Assembly (NCBI RefSeq): GCF_017573505.1
Contig: NZ_JAGEOJ010000002.1
Span: 62,001 to 126,000, forward strand
Origin: Actinomadura barringtoniae
GTDB taxonomy: Bacteria > Actinomycetota > Actinomycetes > Streptosporangiales > Streptosporangiaceae
Reading direction: 5' to 3'
Length of the DNA stretch: 64,000 nucleotides
Shown here: piece by piece, positions 17,311 to 25,814 of the stretch
How positions within the stretch are numbered: position 1 is the stretch's first letter
How the letters are laid out: each line of letters starts with the position of its first letter
Made by a program: the position numbers and the translations under genes
Notes under the pieces: generated by a model
What the model was told of the DNA's origin: nothing
The model's input: the letters and a program-made list of their open reading frames with translations, nothing else
Databases searched by the model: none

Positions 17311-17389
17311 CGTGCATACCCCTTAACCATCCGCAGGGTCCCCCACTCAGGTCAACACGGGACCGGGGCCGAGGGAACCACATCCACCG

Positions 17390-17401
17390 ATGTAATTACA
17401 T
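17390..17401. promoter_or_regulatory. AT-rich palindrome upstream of the MpaB-type gene
   Basis: ATGTAATTACAT is a perfect 12-bp palindrome and is strikingly AT-rich for this GC-rich DNA. It lies between the MpaB-type gene and the cutA stop codon and could be an operator for the former. A small TGCCC/GGGCA hairpin follows at 17407-17422 and may terminate cutA. Confidence 0.4.
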
Positions 17402-17443
17402 ACTTATTGCCCGCTTATGGGCAGGGTCACACGGAACGCTTGC

Positions 17444-17806
17444 TCAGTCGACGGCGGCGTCGTCGACCGCCTCGTCCATCTCGGCGGGCTCGGTCTGCTC
17501 CGACATCCAGGCCAGGTAGTCCATGCTGCCCGCGACGACCGGGGTCGCGATGATCTCCGGGGTGTCGTAGGAGTGCTCCTCGGAGATCAGGCTGGCCAGC
17601 TCGTCGAACCGGTCGGCGGTGGTCTTGAAGACCACCATCCACTCCTCGGCCGACTCGATCTCGCCCTCCCACCAGTACGTGCTGGCGATCGGGCCGACCA
17701 GCTGGGCGCAGGCGGCCAGCCGCTCGGCCACCGCGGCCTTGGCGAGCTCCGCCGCCTCCGCCCGTGAGTCCGTGGTGGTGGTCACCTGAACGTAAGCCTG
17801 TGCCAT
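17444..17806 (-). CDS. cutA: CutA1-family divalent cation tolerance protein
   Basis: 120 residues with the CutA1 core: AYVQVTTTTDSRAEAAELA, RLAACAQLV, IASTYWWEGEIESAEEWMVVFKT and EEHSYDTPEIIATPV. CutA proteins form very stable trimers of ferredoxin-like folds and have been linked to copper tolerance, though the mechanism remains unclear. The ATG at 17806 was chosen because AAGGAG lies 8 bases before it; the frame is open further upstream into the ggt gene. A short acidic tail follows the conserved domain. It probably shares a transcript with ggt, which ends 47 bases upstream. Confidence 0.92.
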   Translation of the reverse strand: MAQAYVQVTTTTDSRAEAAELAKAAVAERLAACAQLVGPIASTYWWEGEIESAEEWMVVFKTTADRFDELASLISEEHSYDTPEIIATPVVAGSMDYLAWMSEQTEPAEMDEAVDDAAVD

Positions 17807-17853
17807 GGCACGACTCCTTCCCCCCACCACGATCGTAGTCTCGGCCATCGGCG

Positions 17854-19716
17854 CTATCTGGCCGGGCGTACGACCAGGGCGGATCCGCCGCCCCTGCGGG
17901 TGGGTTCGGCCACCGCCTGGACCAGGCCGGGGGCCAGGAACTCCAGGCCCGCGGCGGCGCCGATGGTGCCGACCGGCGGGCCGGGGAAGAGCTGGAAGGT
18001 GTGGCCGCGGGCGGCCAGGTCCTTGCCGTACTTGTCGATGAAGGCCTGTTCGGCGAAGACCTGCGGGGTGTTGCGCTGGGTGGCGCGCGGGGCGGCGAGG
18101 GCGGCGGGCAGGTCCATGCCGAGGTCGAGCCGGTTGAGCAGGATCTGCAGGACCGTCGTGATGATGGTGGAGCCGCCGGGGGTGCCGATGGCGAGCATCG
18201 GGCGGCCGTTCTTCAGCACGATCGTCGGCGCCATGCTGCTGCGCGGGCGCTTGCCGGGCGCGGGCAGGTTCGGGTCGGGCGTCGCGCCGGGCGCGGGCGG
18301 CTGGAGGGTGAAGTCGGTCAGCTCGTTGTTGAGCAGGAAGCCGCGGCCCGGGACGGTGAGGCCGCTGCCGCCGAACTGCTCGATCGTGACGGTGTAGGAG
18401 ACGACGTTCCCCTGCTTGTCGGCGACGACCATGTGCGTGGTCTGCGGCCCCTCGTAGGCGAGGGCGCGGGTGCTGTGGCCGGGCGGGATGCACGGGTCGT
18501 ACCGGCCGTCGGGCGAGCCGGGCGCGACCGGCGCCGTGGCGGCCTCGGTCGGCTTGATCAGGCAGGCGCGCTCGCGGGCGAAGCCGCCCGACAGCAGCTC
18601 GTCGGTGGGCACGTTCACCTTGGCCGGGTCGCCGACGTAGCGGCCGCGGTCGGCGTAGGCGAGCTTGCTGGCCTCCAGGTAGTAGTGCAGCGCCCGGACC
18701 GGGTCCTTCGGGCTGAAGTGGAAGTTGCCGAGAATGTTGAGCGCCTCGCCGACGGTGGTGCCGCCCGAGGAGGACGGCGGCTCGCCATAGACGTCCAGGC
18801 CCCGGTAGTTCACGTGCGTCGGCTTCTTCTGCAGCGCCCCGTAGGCGGCCAGGTCGCGCGTGTCCATCAGGCCCGGCCGCACGTTGCGGGTCGCGGCGGG
18901 GTCGACCGGCGGCTTCTTGACCGTCTGGACGATCTCCCTGCCGAGGCCGCCGTCGTACAGCCAGCCGGGGCCGCGCTTGGCGAGTTCGCGGTAGGTGCGG
19001 GCCAGGTCGGGGTTGCGGAACGTGGAGCCGACGGCGGGGAGCTGCCCGTTCGGCAGGAAGAGCTCGCGCGTCGGCACGATGTCGCGGAAGCGCGCCTCGT
19101 TGACGGCCGTCTGGTCGCGGAACTCCTGGTCGACCGTGAAGCCGTGGTCGGCGATCTTGATGGCGGGCTTCAGCAGCGTGCGCAGGTCGCGGGTGCCGAA
19201 CCGGCGCAGCCCGAGCTCCCACTGGGAGAGCGTGCCGGGGACGCCGACGCTGAGCCCGCTGGTCACGGCCTGGTCGAACGGCAGCGCCTTGCCGGTCGCC
19301 GGGTCGACGAAGGAGTCCTCCTTCATCGCGCCGGGCGCGGTCTCGCGGCCGTCGAACGCGTAGACCTTGCGGCTCTTGGCGTCGTAGTAGGTGAGGTAAC
19401 CGCCGCCGCCGATCGCCGCGACGAACGGCTCGGTCACGCCGAGGGTGGCGGCCGCCGCGACGGCCGCGTCCATGGCGTTGCCGCCGCGCTTCAGGACCTC
19501 CAGGGCCGTGCCGCTGGCGCCCGGGTCGACGGTCGAGACCGCGCCCCCGTAGCCGGTGGCGACCGGCTGACGATCCGGTTGTCCCGCCGTGGGCACGGCG
19601 ATCGGACTGGACGCCGAAGCGGCGTTTGTGACCGATTGACCGGTAACGGCCAGGGAAACGGTAGTGAAAGCGGCGGTGGCCAGCGCGACAATGCGACGGG
19701 GCACGCGATGTGACAC
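17854..19716 (-). CDS. ggt: gamma-glutamyltransferase, exported
   Basis: 620 residues from a GTG with AGGAGG five bases upstream. Residues 1-35 form a signal peptide (RRIVALATAAFTTVSLAVTG). The large-subunit part holds VLKRGGNAMDAAVAAAATLGVTEP and FDGRETAP. The new N-terminus after self-cleavage should be the Thr of TTHMVVADKQGNVVS, followed by the glutamate-binding GGSGLTVPGRGFLLNNELTD and PGGSTIITTV. The enzyme is an Ntn hydrolase that removes or transfers the gamma-glutamyl group of glutathione and related peptides outside the cell. The upstream leader has a duplicated ribosome-binding segment. Confidence 0.93.
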   Translation of the reverse strand: MSHRVPRRIVALATAAFTTVSLAVTGQSVTNAASASSPIAVPTAGQPDRQPVATGYGGAVSTVDPGASGTALEVLKRGGNAMDAAVAAAATLGVTEPFVAAIGGGGYLTYYDAKSRKVYAFDGRETAPGAMKEDSFVDPATGKALPFDQAVTSGLSVGVPGTLSQWELGLRRFGTRDLRTLLKPAIKIADHGFTVDQEFRDQTAVNEARFRDIVPTRELFLPNGQLPAVGSTFRNPDLARTYRELAKRGPGWLYDGGLGREIVQTVKKPPVDPAATRNVRPGLMDTRDLAAYGALQKKPTHVNYRGLDVYGEPPSSSGGTTVGEALNILGNFHFSPKDPVRALHYYLEASKLAYADRGRYVGDPAKVNVPTDELLSGGFARERACLIKPTEAATAPVAPGSPDGRYDPCIPPGHSTRALAYEGPQTTHMVVADKQGNVVSYTVTIEQFGGSGLTVPGRGFLLNNELTDFTLQPPAPGATPDPNLPAPGKRPRSSMAPTIVLKNGRPMLAIGTPGGSTIITTVLQILLNRLDLGMDLPAALAAPRATQRNTPQVFAEQAFIDKYGKDLAARGHTFQLFPGPPVGTIGAAAGLEFLAPGLVQAVAEPTRRGGGSALVVRPAR

Positions 19717-19718
19717 GA

Positions 19719-19746
19719 AACCTCCTGAAGGCGGAACCTCCTGAAG
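19719..19746. repeat. duplicated ribosome-binding segment upstream of ggt
   Basis: Read on the minus strand, TTCAGGAGGTT occurs twice 17 bases apart; only the proximal copy is correctly spaced (5 bases) from the ggt GTG. The rest of the 270-base gap up to 19987 shows no gene; it holds the divergent promoters of ggt and the APC permease. Confidence 0.5.
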
Positions 19747-19987
19747 AGCGGGGCGGCCCTACCGTCCCATCGATCTACGCCGCCCGCCAGCGTCTCGGCC
19801 GACCCCGGCCGGTGGCACCGGTGAACGGGGCGGCGAAGGGGAACGTCGATGCGTCCGGTGCAGGACCGATATGGAGCTAATCAAGGGAAAACGTTGCGGT
19901 TTTACCTAAACGTGGTGAATTCTTGGGGACTTCGACAAGTTCTGTCTCGCGAACAGCGGCGCGGGTTCAGGCCTGGGGGAGTTACCT

Positions 19988-22018
19988 ATGACCTGGGACA
20001 TCCGCATGCGTAACGACATGTTCCGGCGCCTGCCGGTCGAGCAGGCCACCGGGCAGCTCTATGGAGGACGGCACCGGCTCCGCGTGGTCTACCGGACCCG
20101 CGACCTGATCGTGCTCGGCCTCGGCGTGATGATCGGCGCGGGGATCTTCAAGATCTCCGGGCAGCAGGCGGCCGGTTCGGCCGGCCCGGCGGTGATCATT
20201 TCGTTCGTGGTGGCCGGGATCGTGTGCCTGCTCGCCGCGCTGTCCTACGCCGAGCTGTCGTCCATCGTGCCGGTCGCGGGCAGCGCCTACTCCTTCAGCT
20301 ACGTCGCGTTCGGCGAGATCTGGGCGTGGGTGGTCGGCTGGGCGCTGATCCTGGAGCTGCTGCTGGCCGCCTCGGTGCTGGCCCGGGCCTGGTCGGCCTA
20401 TCTGACGCAGACGCTGGTGGACTTCCACGTCAAGATCCCCTCGTTCCTGGCCGACATCATCGGCCAGCAGAAGGGCTTCGACCTCTTCGCGCTGCTGATC
20501 CTGCTCCTGGTCGTCGGCATGCTGGCCACCGGCAGCCGGATGGGCCTGCGCACCCTCTGGTACATGGTGCTGGCCAAGCTGATCGTCATCGCGCTGGTCA
20601 TCGCCACGGGCCTGAAGTTCTTCCACCCGGCCAACCTGACCAGCCCGTTCATCCCGCCCGCGCAGTCGGCCGCCGGCACCGGCAACCAGACCGTGCTGGA
20701 CGCCATCTGGGGCGCGCTCACCGGCGGCGACCCGAAGGTGTTCGGCATCTGGGGCATCCTCGCCGCCACCCCCGCGATCGCGTTCGGCTACATCGGCTTC
20801 GACCTCATCGCGACCGCCTCGGAGGAGACCGAGGACGCGCCCCGCAAGGTGCCGCGCGGCATGATCTCGGCCCTGCTCATCACGATCGTGCTCTACATCG
20901 GCATCGCGATCGCCTCGCTCGGAATGGTCTCCTACAAGCGGCTCGATCCGCAGAACGCGCTGCTGGCCTCAGAATTCGGCAAGGTCGGCGCGGACTCGAT
21001 GGGCAAGATCATCGACGTCGGCGTGGTGCTCGGCCTCACCACCGTCATCCTGGTGCTCATCATCAGCCTCACCCGCGTGATCTTCTCGATGTCGCGCGAC
21101 GGGCTGCTGCCCCGCCCGATCGCCGGGATGAGCCGGTTCAAGGTGCCCTCGCGCGCGACGCTGGTCGCGGGCGCCGCCGCGATCCTGATGTCGCAGACGA
21201 TCGACGTGCTGACGCTGGAGCAGATGGTCGTCATCGGAACGCTCTTCGCGTTCCTGTTCGTGGCCGCCGCCGTGCTGGCGCTCCGCCGCGACCGGCCCGA
21301 CCTGCACCGCCCCTTCAAGGTCCCCGCGGCGCCGCTGACCGTGCTGCTGACGATCCTGGCGACCGGCTGGCTGATGCTCAACCTGCAGGTCAAGACGTGG
21401 GGCTACTTCACGATCTGGATGGCGTTCGGCGTCGTCGCCTACGTCGCGTACGGGCGCCGCAAGAGCCAGCTGCGCGACCTGCTCAAGCAGGCGGCGAACG
21501 GGCCGCGCCCGATGGCCTCGGTCGCGCTGTCGGCGCCGCCGCCCGGGACGATGCCGCCCGGCACCATGGTCCAGGGCACGATGCCGCGCAGCGCGCTGCC
21601 GCCCGGCGTCGCCCCCCTCGGTCCCCCGCACGGCGCGCCGCCCGGTCCCCCGCCGGCGCGGCAGTCGACCGGCGCGTACTCCAGCGGCGCCTACTCCCGC
21701 GACCCGTACTCGTTCAATCCGCCGCCGCAACAGCCGCAGGATCCCTACCAACAGCCTCGGCAGCAGCAGCCGCCTCAGCAACCGCAACCGCAACCGCAGC
21801 CACCGCAACCGCAGGAGACGGGCCAGTTCCCGGCCGGCCGCTACTCGACCGGGCCGACCGGGCGCTTCCCCAGCGGCCAGTACCAGCGCGACCCGAACAG
21901 CCCGTACGACCCGAACGGGCCCTACGGCGACAACGACCCGTACGCCGATCCCTACGGCAACCGCTACGACGACGACTGGCCCGACCAGCCGAATTCCGGC
22001 GGCCGTCACCGCCGCTGA
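19988..22018 (+). CDS. APC-superfamily amino acid permease with long Pro/Gln-rich C-terminal tail
   Basis: 676 residues. Residues 30-500 contain 12 membrane segments with APC signatures: the unwound TM1 motif VLGLGVMIGAGIFKISGQQA and AIAFGYIGFDLIATASEETEDAP in TM6. This matches the YfnA/CAT-like amino acid-cation transporters. The last 170 residues are unusual: a cytoplasmic tail rich in Pro, Gln, Gly and Tyr (QQPPQQPQPQPQPPQPQ, then Asp/Tyr/Asn-rich repeats), probably disordered. GGGGGAG precedes the ATG by 6 bases. The tail may bind partners; the substrate is not readable. It ends 100 bases before the RiPP precursor gene and is probably not part of that cluster. Confidence 0.85.
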   Translation: MTWDIRMRNDMFRRLPVEQATGQLYGGRHRLRVVYRTRDLIVLGLGVMIGAGIFKISGQQAAGSAGPAVIISFVVAGIVCLLAALSYAELSSIVPVAGSAYSFSYVAFGEIWAWVVGWALILELLLAASVLARAWSAYLTQTLVDFHVKIPSFLADIIGQQKGFDLFALLILLLVVGMLATGSRMGLRTLWYMVLAKLIVIALVIATGLKFFHPANLTSPFIPPAQSAAGTGNQTVLDAIWGALTGGDPKVFGIWGILAATPAIAFGYIGFDLIATASEETEDAPRKVPRGMISALLITIVLYIGIAIASLGMVSYKRLDPQNALLASEFGKVGADSMGKIIDVGVVLGLTTVILVLIISLTRVIFSMSRDGLLPRPIAGMSRFKVPSRATLVAGAAAILMSQTIDVLTLEQMVVIGTLFAFLFVAAAVLALRRDRPDLHRPFKVPAAPLTVLLTILATGWLMLNLQVKTWGYFTIWMAFGVVAYVAYGRRKSQLRDLLKQAANGPRPMASVALSAPPPGTMPPGTMVQGTMPRSALPPGVAPLGPPHGAPPGPPPARQSTGAYSSGAYSRDPYSFNPPPQQPQDPYQQPRQQQPPQQPQPQPQPPQPQETGQFPAGRYSTGPTGRFPSGQYQRDPNSPYDPNGPYGDNDPYADPYGNRYDDDWPDQPNSGGRHRR

Positions 22019-22070
22019 GGCTTCCGCGTCCACTGACTGTCGGTCATATTGCCGACTGCTCACGCGGAGG

Positions 22071-22115
22071 CTTGATCCCTACGCTCGGCCATGTCCACCG
22101 GGAGAAGGGATCAAG
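22071..22115. promoter_or_regulatory. hairpin/operator covering the RiPP precursor ribosome binding site
   Basis: CTTGATCCCT (22071-22080) and AGGGATCAAG (22106-22115) are perfect 10-bp arms around a 25-base loop. The second arm overlaps the AAGGGA ribosome binding site of the precursor gene, whose ATG is at 22119. This could limit translation of the precursor or be a dyad bound by the cluster regulator. A GCCGACTG motif at 22051 also occurs upstream of the luxR-like gene. Confidence 0.5.
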
Positions 22116-22118
22116 CGC

Positions 22119-22319
22119 ATGGACGTGACCGTGGCCAGCTCCGCGGAACACCTCACCGCCAGCCGCGACGACCTGCTCGCGCCGGGCGAGATGGTCGAGC
22201 TCGCCATCTCCCCCGGCCTCACCACCTCGTGCGTGGGCGGGCACTGCACCTGCGCCGCGGTGTCCTCATGGGACGACATCGAGGCCCCTGGCACGCCCGA
22301 GGGCGACGCCACGGCCTGA
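22119..22319 (+). CDS. TOMM/azole RiPP precursor peptide
   Basis: 66 residues, too small for most catalogues, directly upstream of a complete azoline-forming enzyme set. A hydrophilic, acidic leader (1-34: residues such as SSAEHLTASRDDLLAPGEM) is followed by a core-like stretch TTSCVGGHCTCAAVSS (35-50). This has Cys at 38, 43 and 45 and several Ser/Thr, the residues that YcaO systems turn into azolines. An acidic follower-like tail (51-66) ends the peptide. AAGGGA stands 8 bases before the ATG. Cleavage site and final modifications cannot be read; the whole assignment rests on composition, size and neighbours. Confidence 0.78.
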   Translation: MDVTVASSAEHLTASRDDLLAPGEMVELAISPGLTTSCVGGHCTCAAVSSWDDIEAPGTPEGDATA

Positions 22320-22401
22320 TCGCAACCTCCGCGTCACCTGCCTTCTTCCTGCCGGGGCCGGTGGCGCGGTCCCATGCCGGGAGACCGCCGGGAGGCGCTT
22401 C

Positions 22402-23349
22402 ATGTCCGATCCGGAGACCTGGACCGACCCGTTCCAGCGGGCGATCCTGGCCAACTCGCTCATCTCGGTGGACCGGGCGTTCGAGTCGACGGGGTTCCGT
22501 ACGGCGGCCACCCGCTACCGGGCCGGGACGACCTCCGCGCAGGACCAGCTGGCCGACCTGTTCCTGCTGAACACCGGCATCGAACGGCACGACCACGAGG
22601 CACAGGCGAGCGTGCGGGGCTACTTCATCGACTCCGGCCTCACGATGCTGAGCCACAACGGCCGCGAGGCGATCGATGCGGTCGTGCGCGTTCCGCTGCC
22701 CGACCCGAGCCCCCTGGACGCGTCGCTGGCCGACTGCCTGCGGCGGCGCCGGAGCAGGCGCCGCTTCTCCGGCGGCAGCGTCGGGCGGGCCGACCTGTCG
22801 GCGCTGCTGTGGGCCGCCGCCGGGATCACCGCGCGCGCCCGCGTCGAGGTGCCGGGCAGCGACGACACCGTGGAGATGCTCTGGCGCACCGCACCCTCCC
22901 CCGGCGGTCTGTACGGCGTCGACCTGCACGTCGCGGCGGCGAACGTCGAGGGCCTGGAACGCGGGCTCTACCGCTTCGACCCGCGCGGCGGCGCGCTCTG
23001 GCTGGTGGACGGCGAGGCGGCGATGGAACGGGCGCTGGAGGCGTGCTGCTTCAGCGAGGAGATGATCTCGGTCTCGCAGGCCGGGGCCGCGCTGTTCCTG
23101 TGCGGGCGCCCGCCCAAGCTCTACCGCAAGTACGGCGACCGCGGCCTGCGCTACCTGTTCCTGGAGGCCGGGGAGATCGTGCAGAACGTCCATCTGGCCG
23201 TGACCGCGCTCGGCCTCGGCGACGTCGAGACGGCCGGGTTCTACGACCAGGAGGTCAACGAGGCGCTGGGCCTCGACGGCCTCACCGCCACCCTCGTCCA
23301 CACCGTCGTCGTGGGCGTCCTCGAGGAGCACCGTGACCGCACCGAGTGA
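22402..23349 (+). CDS. SagB/ThcOx-type azoline dehydrogenase
   Basis: 315 residues with the nitroreductase-like FMN fold of SagB-type oxidases. Residues 112-118 give RRRRSRRRFS (the RRS.R FMN-phosphate motif). MLWRTAPSPGGLYGVDLHV matches the family's RTAPSAG.LY motif, and LFLEAGEIVQNVHLAVTALGLG is the conserved C-terminal helix. The enzyme would oxidise azolines in the precursor to azoles. An N-terminal extension of about 100 residues precedes the FMN domain, as in several actinobacterial members. GGGAGG lies 6 bases before the ATG. It overlaps the next gene by 17 bases, so translation is coupled. Confidence 0.88.
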   Translation: MSDPETWTDPFQRAILANSLISVDRAFESTGFRTAATRYRAGTTSAQDQLADLFLLNTGIERHDHEAQASVRGYFIDSGLTMLSHNGREAIDAVVRVPLPDPSPLDASLADCLRRRRSRRRFSGGSVGRADLSALLWAAAGITARARVEVPGSDDTVEMLWRTAPSPGGLYGVDLHVAAANVEGLERGLYRFDPRGGALWLVDGEAAMERALEACCFSEEMISVSQAGAALFLCGRPPKLYRKYGDRGLRYLFLEAGEIVQNVHLAVTALGLGDVETAGFYDQEVNEALGLDGLTATLVHTVVVGVLEEHRDRTE

Positions 23350-24400
23350 GGCAGTGCCGGAGCCCGGCGACCGGCCCCGCGTGAAGACCCAGTACTCCGT
23401 CGTCGTGCACGGCCCGGACCTGGTCGAGCTGCGCGAGGGCGTCTGGAACGCCACCTCGGTGACGCTGACCGACGACGCGGGCGGCGGCCGGCTGCTCGCG
23501 GTGATCGACGCGCTGGACGGCACCTCGACCGTCGCCGAGATCGCCGCGCGGACCGGGGTGCGCGTCGCCGACGTCCAGGACGTGTGCGCGCGGCTGCTGT
23601 CGGCCCGCGCGGCCGAGCTGGCGCCCTCCAGCGCGCTCGACCACTACGTGGCGACGCTGATGGCGGGCGACGAGCTCGCGCCCGTCACGGCCCGTACGGC
23701 ACTCGTGCTGGGCGACGGGGAGATCGCGGCGCAGACGCATGAGCACCTGGCCGCCTCCGCCGAGGCCGCGTCGGTCGAGCGTTTCGCCGACGACGCGCTG
23801 TGGCGGCGGCTCTGCCAGGACAACCTGGCCGGGCGCGAGGGCGACGCGCTGCACGGCGAACGGCTCCTCGACGAGTTCGCGACGTTCCGGGACACGCTCC
23901 TGGTCGCCGCGCTCGACGTCGTCAACCCGATCCTGCTGCGCAACCTCAACAGGATCGCCATCGGGCTGAACGTCCCGTGGGTCCACGCGGCCTCCGACGG
24001 CCCCTTCCTCGTCGTCGGCCCGACCGTGGTCCCGGGACGTTCCCCCTGCTACGAGTGCTTCGAGCGGCGGGTGGCGCTCAACATGCGCGAGAGCGACTCC
24101 TACGTCCGGTACAAGCGCGCGCTCGCCCAGGGGCAGGTGCGGCTCGGCCGCCCGGTCCTGCCCGCGCCGGTACGGTCACTGGTCGCCTCGCTGGTCAGCC
24201 TGGAGGCCGTCAACCACCTCGTGGCCGGATCGACGTTCACGATCGGGAAGGCGCTGACGGTGTACCTGCCGACCATGGAGTTCTGCTACCACGACGTGCT
24301 GCGCCTGCCGAGCTGCCGGGTGTGCGTGCCGCGCCGAGAGGCGGTCCAGCGGCAGCTCCATTTCGACGTGCGCACCTACCTCAACCAGGTGGCCCGATGA
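23333..24400 (+). CDS. TOMM cyclodehydratase leader-binding (E1-like, C) protein
   Basis: 355 residues. The N-terminal 100 residues look like a winged-helix RiPP recognition element. The rest is a degraded E1/ThiF-like fold with two CxxC pairs, CYEC (239-242) and CRVC (328-331), which form the structural zinc site in the cyclodehydratase C proteins. No ATP-binding E1 motif remains, as expected when ATP is used by the YcaO partner. It should bind the precursor leader and present the core to the YcaO enzyme. GTG start with GAGGAG upstream; it overlaps the dehydrogenase gene by 17 bases and the ycaO gene by 4 (ATGA). Confidence 0.85.
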   Translation: MTAPSEAVPEPGDRPRVKTQYSVVVHGPDLVELREGVWNATSVTLTDDAGGGRLLAVIDALDGTSTVAEIAARTGVRVADVQDVCARLLSARAAELAPSSALDHYVATLMAGDELAPVTARTALVLGDGEIAAQTHEHLAASAEAASVERFADDALWRRLCQDNLAGREGDALHGERLLDEFATFRDTLLVAALDVVNPILLRNLNRIAIGLNVPWVHAASDGPFLVVGPTVVPGRSPCYECFERRVALNMRESDSYVRYKRALAQGQVRLGRPVLPAPVRSLVASLVSLEAVNHLVAGSTFTIGKALTVYLPTMEFCYHDVLRLPSCRVCVPRREAVQRQLHFDVRTYLNQVAR

Positions 24401-25758
24401 TCGCCTCGGTGGCCCATCGCGGCGGGCTGGAGCCGGGCGCGCAGGAGTACCTGGAACGGCTGGTGAGCCCGCTGACCGGCCTGCAGAAGAACCTGGTCGT
24501 GTCGTTGCGGGACGAGGTCTCGCCCAAGGTCGCGGTGCTCACCGGGCAGCTCACGAACGTGCACCGGCTGCTCGGCATGGAGAAGGCGCTGTCGTACCAC
24601 ATCGGCGGGTACGGAACGAGCGTCGAGGAGGCGATGATGCGGGTGCTCGGCGAGACCGTCGAGCGCTACGCCCACATGGTCCATCCGGTCGACCGGAGCC
24701 GGCCCGCCGAGCGCGGCACGCTCGCCGAGATGGTCGAACGGCACGGCGCCGAGCAGGTGCTCGCGGTCGACGGCCTGCGGTTCTTCTCCGACGAGCAGCT
24801 CGCGCGGCCCGGCTTCCCGTTCCGGCGCTGGCGCCCGGACGCCGAGCTGGGCTGGACGTGCGGCGTGGACGTCGCGACCGGCGAGCCGCTCTGGATCCCC
24901 GCCCAGCTCGCGATCGTCGGCTACCTGCCGCCGCGCCCCGACGTCGAGCCGCGCATCGTCCCCGGCATCACCACCGGGACCGCAGCGCACACCAGGCCGC
25001 CGCTCGCGCTGCGTTCGGCGCTGTACGAGCTCGTCCAGGGGCACGTGACGACCGGCCACTGGTACTCGGGGCGGGTCGCGCCGGAGATCGTGATGGACGA
25101 GCGGACGCCCGCGCTCGCGCGCATCGTCCGCCGGACGCTCCCCCGCAACCGGGCCCGGCTGCGCTTCCACCATCTGGGCGGGCAGGAGTTCGGGCTGCAC
25201 GTCATCGCGGGCGTCATGGAGAGCACGCTGGAGGGCGAGGTCCCGGCGGCCGTGGTGGGCAACGGCGCGGACAGCGATCTTGAGGCCGCGATGTACAAGG
25301 CGTTCATCGAATGCTCGGCGATGCCGCACATGGCGATCGTGAGCTTCGCGCAGGAGGGGCGCCGGGCCGAGGGCGGCGGGGAGGGCATCGACAACCTCGA
25401 CGACAACGTCTTCCTCTACTCGCTGCCCGAGAACCGCAAGGTGCTGGACGAGAAGTTCACCCCGGACGTGCGCGTCCCCGCCTCGCTGCTGCCCGACTTC
25501 TCCCGCACCGACGTGGCCTCGGTGACGCGCGCGATCCTGCAGCCGCAAGGCACGCGGGGCGGGCAGGGCACGCAGGGCGCCCGGCTGGCGCTGCTGGACA
25601 TGACGAGCCCGGAGATCGCTGACCTGGGCTTCTGCGTCTTCCGCTTCTACACGCCCGACCTGCTGCCGTTCGGGCTGCCGTCCTACCCGCCCGCCGCGCA
25701 CCCGGCGTTCGCCGCGTTCGGCGGGCTGACCCACGAGCGCCCGCACCCCTACGCCTGA
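24397..25758 (+). CDS. YcaO-domain azoline cyclodehydratase (D protein)
   Basis: 453 residues. The three ATP/Mg motifs of YcaO enzymes are visible: LGETVERY (84-91), the central ALYELVQGH stretch and EAAMYKAFIECS near residue 290. The C-terminus ends ERPHPYA, a weak form of the Pro-rich tail (PxPxP) that TOMM YcaO proteins place in the active site. With the C protein it would use ATP to cyclise Cys and Ser/Thr of the precursor to thiazolines or oxazolines. It begins at the ATGA overlap with the preceding gene. The stop codon lies inside the first unit of a 16-bp tandem repeat. Confidence 0.92.
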   Translation: MIASVAHRGGLEPGAQEYLERLVSPLTGLQKNLVVSLRDEVSPKVAVLTGQLTNVHRLLGMEKALSYHIGGYGTSVEEAMMRVLGETVERYAHMVHPVDRSRPAERGTLAEMVERHGAEQVLAVDGLRFFSDEQLARPGFPFRRWRPDAELGWTCGVDVATGEPLWIPAQLAIVGYLPPRPDVEPRIVPGITTGTAAHTRPPLALRSALYELVQGHVTTGHWYSGRVAPEIVMDERTPALARIVRRTLPRNRARLRFHHLGGQEFGLHVIAGVMESTLEGEVPAAVVGNGADSDLEAAMYKAFIECSAMPHMAIVSFAQEGRRAEGGGEGIDNLDDNVFLYSLPENRKVLDEKFTPDVRVPASLLPDFSRTDVASVTRAILQPQGTRGGQGTQGARLALLDMTSPEIADLGFCVFRFYTPDLLPFGLPSYPPAAHPAFAAFGGLTHERPHPYA

Positions 25759-25814
25759 ACGGTCCTACGCCTGAACGGTCCGGCGCCTGAACCGCCCGGC
25801 GCCTGAACGGTCTC
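25751..25814. repeat. four tandem 16-bp repeats at the end of the ycaO gene
   Basis: GCCTGAAC recurs at 25753, 25769, 25785 and 25801, exactly 16 bases apart, within longer units of the form ACGCCTGAACGGTCCT. Units 1 and 2 are nearly identical; 3 and 4 carry a few changes. The first holds the ycaO stop codon, and the array runs up to the stop codon of the convergent luxR-like gene (25813). Confidence 0.8.

Noticed and set aside
17444..19222. 592-codon frame containing CutA at its end
   Set aside because: The upstream part is an alternative frame of ggt; CutA homology and ribosome site start at 17806.
22018..22119. The APC permease as exporter of the TOMM product
   Set aside because: It is a typical amino acid importer-type APC protein, separated by its own gap; RiPP export normally uses ABC or MFS proteins.
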